Assembly (NCBI RefSeq): GCF_000176135.1
Contig: NZ_ACZN01000017.1
Span: forward strand, 310,001 to 374,000
Reading direction: 5' to 3'
From: Vibrio coralliilyticus ATCC BAA-450
Lineage (GTDB): Bacteria > Pseudomonadota > Gammaproteobacteria > Enterobacterales > Vibrionaceae
DNA: 64,000 bases
In this document: one piece after another, positions 59,026-64,000 of the stretch
Numbering within the stretch: position 1 is the first letter of the stretch
How the letters are laid out: each line of letters begins with the position of its first letter
Position numbers and translations under genes: made by a program
Notes under the pieces: model-generated
Databases searched by the model: none
The model's input: only the letters and a program-made list of their open reading frames with translations
What the model was told of the DNA's origin: nothing

Positions 59026-60546
59026 ATGATTTACGCACAACCAGGCAGTCAGGATTCGGTGGTTAACTTCAAAACCCATTACGACAACTACATTGGTGGA
59101 GAATGGGTGAAGCCTGTGTCTGGCCAATACTTTGACAACACTTCACCAGTCAATGGGCAAGCTTACTGTAAGGTGGCTCGTTCCGGTGAGGCAGACATCA
59201 ACCTGGCACTTGATGCGGCGCATAATGTCAGAGCTAGCTGGGCAGCCACGAGCGTAACAGAGCGTTCCAATATTCTCCTCAAGATTGCCGATCGCATTGA
59301 GCAGCACCTTGAAGAACTTGCTGTGGCAGAAACATGGGAAAACGGCAAACCAGTGCGTGAAACCCTTGCGGCAGATCTTCCTCTTGTAGTCGACCATTTC
59401 CGCTATTTTGCGGGCTGTATCCGCGCTCAAGAAGGCAGCGCAGCCGAGCTTGATGTGAATACCGCGAGCTACCATTTCCCTGAACCTATTGGTGTTGTCG
59501 GCCAGATCATTCCGTGGAACTTCCCTATGCTGATGGCAGCATGGAAACTGGCTCCAGCGCTCGCGGCAGGTTGTTGTGTGATTTTGAAACCGGCTGAGCA
59601 AACCCCAACTTCTATCTTGCTTTTGATGGAAAAGATCGGTGATTTGATTCCAGCAGGCGTGGTAAACGTCGTCAACGGATTTGGTAGTGAAGCAGGCCAA
59701 GCGCTTGCCACCAGTAACCGTATTGCCAAGATCGCTTTCACAGGCTCGACTCAAGTCGGTAACCACATTCTTAAATGTGCAGCCGATAGCCTAATTCCTT
59801 CAACTGTGGAACTGGGCGGTAAGTCACCTAACATCTATTTCCCGGACATCTTCGACCATGAAGACGAATACTTGGAGAAGTGTATCGAAGGTACGCTATT
59901 GGCCTTCTTCAACCAAGGCGAAGTCTGTACCTGCCCTTCACGTGTATTGGTGCATGAGTCCGTGTACGACAAGTTCATCGCCAAAGTGGCCGAACGTGCA
60001 AAGAGCATCCAGCAAGGTAACCCGCTGGATACAGACACTCAGGTAGGTGCACAAGCTTCTCAGGAACAATTTGATAAGATCCTGAGCTACCTAGAGATAG
60101 GCCGCCAAGAAGGCGCGAAAGTTGTGTTCGGTGGTGAAGTCGCTCAGCAAAAAGACGATATCGAATCGGGTTACTACATTCAGCCAACACTTCTTGAAGG
60201 TAACAATAAGATGCGTGTCTTCCAGGAAGAGATCTTTGGCCCAGTCATCGCCATTACTAAGTTTAAAGACGAAGCCGAAGCACTGGCCATTGCGAACGAT
60301 ACCGAATATGGCTTAGGCGCAGGTGTCTGGACGCGAGATGCCAATCTAGCCTACCGCATGGGTCGCAACATCGAAGCGGGTCGTATTTGGGTGAACTGTT
60401 ACCATGCCTACCCAGCACACGCTGCCTTCGGTGGTTATAAGAAGTCGGGTATTGGCCGTGAAACGCATAAGATGATGCTGGATCACTACCAGAACACCAA
60501 AAACTTACTTATTAGCTACGACGTTAACCCACTCGGTTTCTTCTAA
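59026..60546 (+). CDS. aldB: AldB-like aldehyde dehydrogenase
   Basis: A 506-aa NAD(P)-dependent aldehyde dehydrogenase, very similar to E. coli AldB from YDNYIGGEWVKPVSGQYF to the C-terminus (MMLDHYQNTKNLLISYDVNPLG, in part). The catalytic Cys301 sits in NQGEVCTCPSR, the general base Glu in TVELGGKSPNIYF, and the coenzyme site in IPWNFPMLMAAWKLAP. It probably oxidises acetaldehyde or another short aldehyde. Under control of the divergent sigma-54 activator (inferred). AAGGAT precedes the ATG. A 24-bp palindrome terminator follows. Confidence 0.92.
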   Translation: MIYAQPGSQDSVVNFKTHYDNYIGGEWVKPVSGQYFDNTSPVNGQAYCKVARSGEADINLALDAAHNVRASWAATSVTERSNILLKIADRIEQHLEELAVAETWENGKPVRETLAADLPLVVDHFRYFAGCIRAQEGSAAELDVNTASYHFPEPIGVVGQIIPWNFPMLMAAWKLAPALAAGCCVILKPAEQTPTSILLLMEKIGDLIPAGVVNVVNGFGSEAGQALATSNRIAKIAFTGSTQVGNHILKCAADSLIPSTVELGGKSPNIYFPDIFDHEDEYLEKCIEGTLLAFFNQGEVCTCPSRVLVHESVYDKFIAKVAERAKSIQQGNPLDTDTQVGAQASQEQFDKILSYLEIGRQEGAKVVFGGEVAQQKDDIESGYYIQPTLLEGNNKMRVFQEEIFGPVIAITKFKDEAEALAIANDTEYGLGAGVWTRDANLAYRMGRNIEAGRIWVNCYHAYPAHAAFGGYKKSGIGRETHKMMLDHYQNTKNLLISYDVNPLGFF

Positions 60547-60550
60547 ACAT

Positions 60551-60576
60551 AAAGAGCGCCCTAGGGCGCTCTTTTA
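60551..60576. terminator. Bidirectional terminator after aldB
   Basis: AAAGAGCGCCCT and AGGGCGCTCTTT form a 24-bp perfect palindrome between the converging aldB and small membrane-protein genes. Confidence 0.9.
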
Positions 60577-60579
60577 CTG

Positions 60580-60771
60580 TCAGGCTTCTTCGTGTTTGTC
60601 GCTTTCTTTACGCTTGTCATTCCAATACAACATGCCACTGGCGATCAACGCTACCACTGAAACGGTGAACAAAGCTGGCATCTTTAAAATCCAGGCAAAG
60701 GTTGCCGCCAGAAAAGCAATAAATGTTACCATTCTGCTGCCTGACATTACACGACCTAGTTTTCTGTCCAT
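60580..60771 (-). CDS. Small two-helix membrane protein
   Basis: A 63-aa protein with two hydrophobic helices (MVTFIAFLAATFAWIL and ALFTVSVVALIASGMLYW) and a charged, Lys/Glu-rich C-terminal tail. AGGAGG lies 4 nt before the ATG at 60771, a strong ribosome binding site, which supports it as a real gene. No family is recognised. It converges on aldB and shares its terminator. Confidence 0.65.
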   Translation of the reverse strand: MDRKLGRVMSGSRMVTFIAFLAATFAWILKMPALFTVSVVALIASGMLYWNDKRKESDKHEEA

Positions 60772-60918
60772 AACTCCTCCTACCAAGAGAAAAGAAAGGA
60801 AAAAAGTGAGGTAGGTAGAGCGCGCTTTTTCTACACAGTCATTGTGGCATTAACGGACAAAAATTAACCTAAATCCTTATCAAAACATCTAACAATGTGA
60901 TTCATAATTGCGCTTCGA

Positions 60919-62070
60919 TCACGAAGCTATAGCGTCTACCGCTTCAGCTCGATCAACGTAGGCCGCTCGAATATCAAGAAACAGTTCGAGGTTAGACACT
61001 AAAACCCTGACACACTGTGGATCGAATATAACGCCCTCATTTTCTTCGATATATTCCACTACTTGCTCCACAGACCACGCTGGCTTATAGGCTCTCTTAC
61101 TGAGCAACGCATCAAAAACATCCGCCAGTGTGACAATCCGAGCTTCTAGCGGAATCGACTCACCTTTCAAGCCATCAGGGAGCCCTTTTCCATTAAAGTG
61201 TTCATGGTGATGACGGACAATATTCTTGATAAACGCGATTTCTTCACTCGAAACGGAGTTCACACTCGATAACGAGATTACATCGTCGATAATGCCTTCA
61301 CCATAAACCGTGTGGCGGTTCATTATTTCTCGCTCCTGAGGTGTATATCGTCGATTGCTGTACAGAATCTCATCAGGAATCATATACTTGCCAATATCAT
61401 GAAAGGGCGCATACAAACGGATACGATGAATAAATGGGTGTGTCACTTCAGCAACGGTTTCTGACAGTAAACGGGCAATCAGCTCACTGTACATTCCCAT
61501 CCGCGTCAGATGCTCTTGCGTTTCGGGATCACGAGCGTGCCCCATATTCAACGCAACCGCCAAGGTAGACTGAAAATGTTTCTGGTTTTCATACAATTGG
61601 ACAAACAAGCCTGCAATGAGCTGCGACAGGTAGGCAAAGTCTCGTTGACTGTCGCTAAGGCTGAAAAAACCATCTTCAGAAGCATTGAAAAATATGAAGC
61701 CAATCGTTTTTCCCTGATAAGAAATGGGAAAGGTGTAGCTGCTACTATGACCGAGTTTAATCAGCTCCTTGATTCGCTCTGTCTGAAGCATGTCGCGCAA
61801 ACAGTCGACAATTCGAATATTAGCGGTAAATGCAATACTGGTAAGTGACGAGTTTTCTCTTAGTTCTTGCTCAAGATAATCATATCGACCGATGTCTGCC
61901 AGCTTGTCTCTGACATAATAATTAGACACGGTATTGTTACCAATCAAGGCGATGGAAAAACGGGAGAGCGGTGGGTAAGACTTCATTGCCAGAGCATAGA
62001 TTTCGTTCAGCTTGGTGATGATGTCTTGATTTTGAGCAGCCGTCTGGTTGAACGCTGTGTAATCAAACAT
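60919..62070 (-). CDS. GAF-HD-GYP-type protein with GLP variant motif
   Basis: A 383-aa soluble protein with an N-terminal GAF-like region (about 1-175) and an HD-GYP domain (about 180-365). The HD pair is intact (APFHDIGKYMIP, near residue 220). The signature usually written GYP reads GLP in HHHEHFNGKGLPDGLKG (near 298). The remaining helices and the DVFDALLSKRAYKP segment are normal. Phosphodiesterase activity towards c-di-GMP is possible but the changed signature makes it less certain. It is monocistronic with AAGG about 11 nt before its ATG. Confidence 0.88.
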   Translation of the reverse strand: MFDYTAFNQTAAQNQDIITKLNEIYALAMKSYPPLSRFSIALIGNNTVSNYYVRDKLADIGRYDYLEQELRENSSLTSIAFTANIRIVDCLRDMLQTERIKELIKLGHSSSYTFPISYQGKTIGFIFFNASEDGFFSLSDSQRDFAYLSQLIAGLFVQLYENQKHFQSTLAVALNMGHARDPETQEHLTRMGMYSELIARLLSETVAEVTHPFIHRIRLYAPFHDIGKYMIPDEILYSNRRYTPQEREIMNRHTVYGEGIIDDVISLSSVNSVSSEEIAFIKNIVRHHHEHFNGKGLPDGLKGESIPLEARIVTLADVFDALLSKRAYKPAWSVEQVVEYIEENEGVIFDPQCVRVLVSNLELFLDIRAAYVDRAEAVDAIAS

Positions 62071-62245
62071 GTAATGAGTAACCTTTGTTGTTGTGATAAT
62101 TTGAAGCAGTTTCTCAGTATAGAAACTAAACGTATCAAATATTTAACAACTTGCTTACCAACACATCAGCAAACTTAGAATTTCATCATAATTTATGTGG
62201 TTATTTATGAGACACAACATGACTAACTATGATCTGTCGATTCAT

Positions 62246-63013
62246 TCACGCCCAATAAACATCGTAGAAAAAGTATGTGGTCATCAAAACGCTCGATATC
62301 GCCACAAAACCTTTGACGTACTGCTGAGGCACATTACGCGATACCCGTGCAGCGGCGTAACCTCCAGATAGCGTCCCTAGCATCACGACAATCCCTCTAG
62401 GCCAGTCAATTGAGCCATCCAGAACAAATACTAAGATGGCCGTTAGAGAAACGCAGGAAGACACCAAAAGCTTAAGGCCATTCATTTGGTTAATGTCTTT
62501 GTACCCAGCAAGAACCAAATAACTCAGTACGATGACCCCTAGCCCAGCGTTGAAGAAGCCTCCATATGCGGAGACCAAAACCAAAAACAAGGAAAGTGCG
62601 ATGGTCGACCAAACGGGGCTTACAGAGCCCTTACGAACCAGTTTTCCAGACCACTCACTGATTTTGTTGCCGAATAAGAACAACACCGTCGCAAACAACA
62701 GCAACCAAGGGATCGCTTCTAGAAACAGAGATTCAGACACGCTCAGCAATAGGTAAGCCCCTAAAGCGCCACCGATTAAGCTCAGGATAACTGTAAACAA
62801 AATGGTTTGAGGATGTTTACCTATGTCTTGGCGAAACCCGTAAGCACCACTGACGTAACCAGCACAAGCAGCAAAAGTATTAGTTGCGTTGGCGATAACA
62901 GGAGGCACGCCAACAAACAGTAAACTAGGAAACGTGATGAAACTACCACCACCTGCAACGCTGTTAAGAATTCCGCCAAGCACTCCGGCTACAAACAATA
63001 GAATCCATTCCAT
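62246..63013 (-). CDS. TSUP (TauE/SafE) family permease
   Basis: A 255-aa inner-membrane protein with about eight helices, arranged as two repeats. The family motif GVLGGILNSVAGGGSFITFP at residues 11-30 and the second-half FFNAGLGVIVLSYLVLAG are present. TSUP proteins export sulfite, sulfoacetate or related organosulfur anions in several bacteria (family knowledge); the local substrate is not indicated by neighbours. The ribosome binding site is weak. Confidence 0.88.
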   Translation of the reverse strand: MEWILLFVAGVLGGILNSVAGGGSFITFPSLLFVGVPPVIANATNTFAACAGYVSGAYGFRQDIGKHPQTILFTVILSLIGGALGAYLLLSVSESLFLEAIPWLLLFATVLFLFGNKISEWSGKLVRKGSVSPVWSTIALSLFLVLVSAYGGFFNAGLGVIVLSYLVLAGYKDINQMNGLKLLVSSCVSLTAILVFVLDGSIDWPRGIVVMLGTLSGGYAAARVSRNVPQQYVKGFVAISSVLMTTYFFYDVYWA

Positions 63014-63074
63014 CTTTTTGATTCAGTTGAGGATTATTAGCCCAATGTAGCGGCGTTCTCTCCTCAGGTAAACT

Positions 63075-63099
63075 AAAGGGGCAAATTTTTTGCCCCTTT
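63075..63099 (-). terminator. Terminator after the lipoprotein gene
   Basis: AAAGGGGCAAA and TTTGCCCCTTT form an 11-bp stem with a 3-nt loop, 36 nt after the lipoprotein stop and before the TSUP gene. The U run is short. Confidence 0.65.
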
Positions 63100-63134
63100 G
63101 GAATACGATGAAATGGCTTACTACGCCAACTAGA

Positions 63135-63968
63135 TCACTGAATATCGAGTGCGATGTTTTTCCAATCACGCAGCTCTTGTCGGTAATACGCGGTCTGCTT
63201 GTCCGTGACTGAGTTTATTATTTTAACCAAATACTTATCGGCGACCGCCTTGTTATGGCCGATCTTTTGCTCCAACTCCGTCGAATAAAAACTAGCGGGA
63301 TTAAACATCAGTTGTTGGAAATGAGGTTGAAAATATCCGACTTGCATACGATTGGTAAGCAAAGCATTCATTTCCACTCGCATTTTGGTTTGATGGTCTA
63401 TCCAATCATATGAAGTTACATAAAGTTGGGAAGTCCACTCCTGAATCATTCGTTCTTGTTCGGGCGTTACAGAACCTAGCCAGTCATCAAAATTCTCGGT
63501 GATTTTTTCTTCATAGTTTTCACGAATTTTGTCTTCAGTGAGCTTCTGATATTTCTTTTTATAACGTGTATGTCGAACACGAATATTATCCATTAGCTCT
63601 TCCGCTTGCTCATCAGACAGCTCACTCGCTAAAGCGAACATTTCTGGCGCTATCTGACTTACCAGTCTTTGAGTATGGTTCTGGAATTGCGCTTCTTGCT
63701 GCTTTAAGTCATCTTCAGTAAACGATTTAGGATCAAGCGCAATGAGCTGATCCAAATGCTGGATATAATTTGGAATCTCTTCCCGTCGATGCCAATCGCT
63801 GAGCACTTCAATTTTTTCACTGACCAGCTCTTCTTGCTCGTCATTTAATTCAACAAAATCTTCCAGATACTCAACCAACAACCAATCCATATTGTTATAA
63901 ACAAACTTGGTACTACAGCCAGTTAAAGCAAAACAGAGCGCTGTTAATAATCCCCATTTCTTCATCAT
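63135..63968 (-). CDS. DUF6279 lipoprotein
   Basis: A 277-aa outer- or inner-membrane lipoprotein. The lipobox LTGC puts the lipidated cysteine at residue 18, after a short signal peptide. The mature protein is helical and highly charged (NDEQEELVSEKIEVLSDWHR, then KYQKLTEDKIRENYEEKITE) and includes WHRREE and WTSQLYVTSYDW aromatic patches. It fits DUF6279, a family of unknown function common in vibrios. GAGGA precedes the ATG at 63968. Asp is absent at position +2 (Ser), so sorting to the outer membrane is expected. Confidence 0.85.
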   Translation of the reverse strand: MMKKWGLLTALCFALTGCSTKFVYNNMDWLLVEYLEDFVELNDEQEELVSEKIEVLSDWHRREEIPNYIQHLDQLIALDPKSFTEDDLKQQEAQFQNHTQRLVSQIAPEMFALASELSDEQAEELMDNIRVRHTRYKKKYQKLTEDKIRENYEEKITENFDDWLGSVTPEQERMIQEWTSQLYVTSYDWIDHQTKMRVEMNALLTNRMQVGYFQPHFQQLMFNPASFYSTELEQKIGHNKAVADKYLVKIINSVTDKQTAYYRQELRDWKNIALDIQ

Positions 63969-64000
63969 CCATTCCTCTGCCCAACACTGCTGAGAACATT

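Noticed and set aside
59143..59766. A 207-codon minus-strand frame opposite aldB
   Set aside because: It mirrors conserved aldehyde dehydrogenase codons and has no start signal.
1..64000. CRISPR arrays, tRNA or rRNA genes, prophage or integron sites
   Set aside because: No regular spaced repeats, cloverleaf-type sequence, phage gene cluster or attC-type repeat was seen on either strand.

Overview
The window reads as part of a Vibrio genome, probably the smaller (second) chromosome of a marine species. The clearest pointers are betI next to betB, a TetR regulator that looks like LuxT, a Vibrio-type RsbR-RsbS-RsbT-RsbX stressosome, the zwf-pgl-gnd operon, a UhpT almost identical in layout to the enteric protein, and an IS200-type element like those common in vibrios. 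Species level cannot be decided from sequence alone. No rRNA, tRNA, CRISPR array or prophage was seen. The only mobile element is the small IS200/IS605 insertion at about 21.56-22.17 kb.

Layout: 1-1 kb, choline/betaine synthesis (betB fragment, betI and its operator). 1.4-6.9 kb, an orphan solute-binding protein, an unrecognised 398-aa protein, a secreted subtilisin-like protease and lrgAB. 7.2-10.1 kb, guaC (GMP reductase) with an unusual leader, and nnr (NAD(P)HX repair). 10.2-18.5 kb, a signalling block on the minus strand: rsbR-rsbS-rsbT-rsbX, a hybrid histidine kinase and an HD-GYP response regulator, followed by a REC-CheC-like protein and a PAS protein. An Aer-like chemoreceptor is divergent from rsbR. 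20.3-28.3 kb, LuxT-like regulator, YfcZ-like protein, IS200 element, a secreted repeat protein, an acyltransferase, a dCache chemoreceptor and a cytoplasmic alpha-amylase. 28.4-37.7 kb, FrnE-like oxidoreductase, DUF808 protein, M14-like hydrolase, AraC/EamA pair, PAS-GGDEF, GlpR, a LuxR-type solo, and a MOSC-flavoreductase-2Fe2S fusion. 38.2-48.3 kb, pyrC, PepSY/DUF2946 pair, uhpT then uhpABC, cytochrome b562, YcdX-type PHP phosphatase, SRPBCC protein. 48.4-55.7 kb, a large HD-GYP sensor and zwf-pgl-gnd, then a 45-aa small protein. 55.7-64 kb, YtoQ, a divergent monooxygenase/VOC pair, an AcoR-type sigma-54 activator with its aldehyde dehydrogenase target, another HD-GYP protein, a TSUP permease and a DUF6279 lipoprotein.

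Two themes dominate. The first is sensing: oxygen/redox (globin-type RsbR, Aer-like receptor, a perfect FNR-type site before zwf), c-di-GMP (three HD-GYP proteins, one GGDEF protein), and chemotaxis. The second is sugar-phosphate and reducing-power metabolism: UhpT import under UhpABC and apparently CRP, GlpR, and the oxidative pentose phosphate operon.

The most interesting unexplained signals are: (1) a lux-box-like palindrome at 35721-35740 with a well-placed -10 element and a terminator about 110 nt on, between two convergent genes and just after a LuxR-type gene whose ligand pocket lacks two classic residues, which suggests a quorum-type small RNA; (2) an RsbS whose residue 59, the phosphorylated serine in Bacillus, is arginine; (3) a guaC promoter that would start transcription directly into a terminator hairpin, followed by a second hairpin with the same loop; and (4) the unrecognised gene at 2103-3299. 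These are inferences from reading the sequence; no database search was possible.
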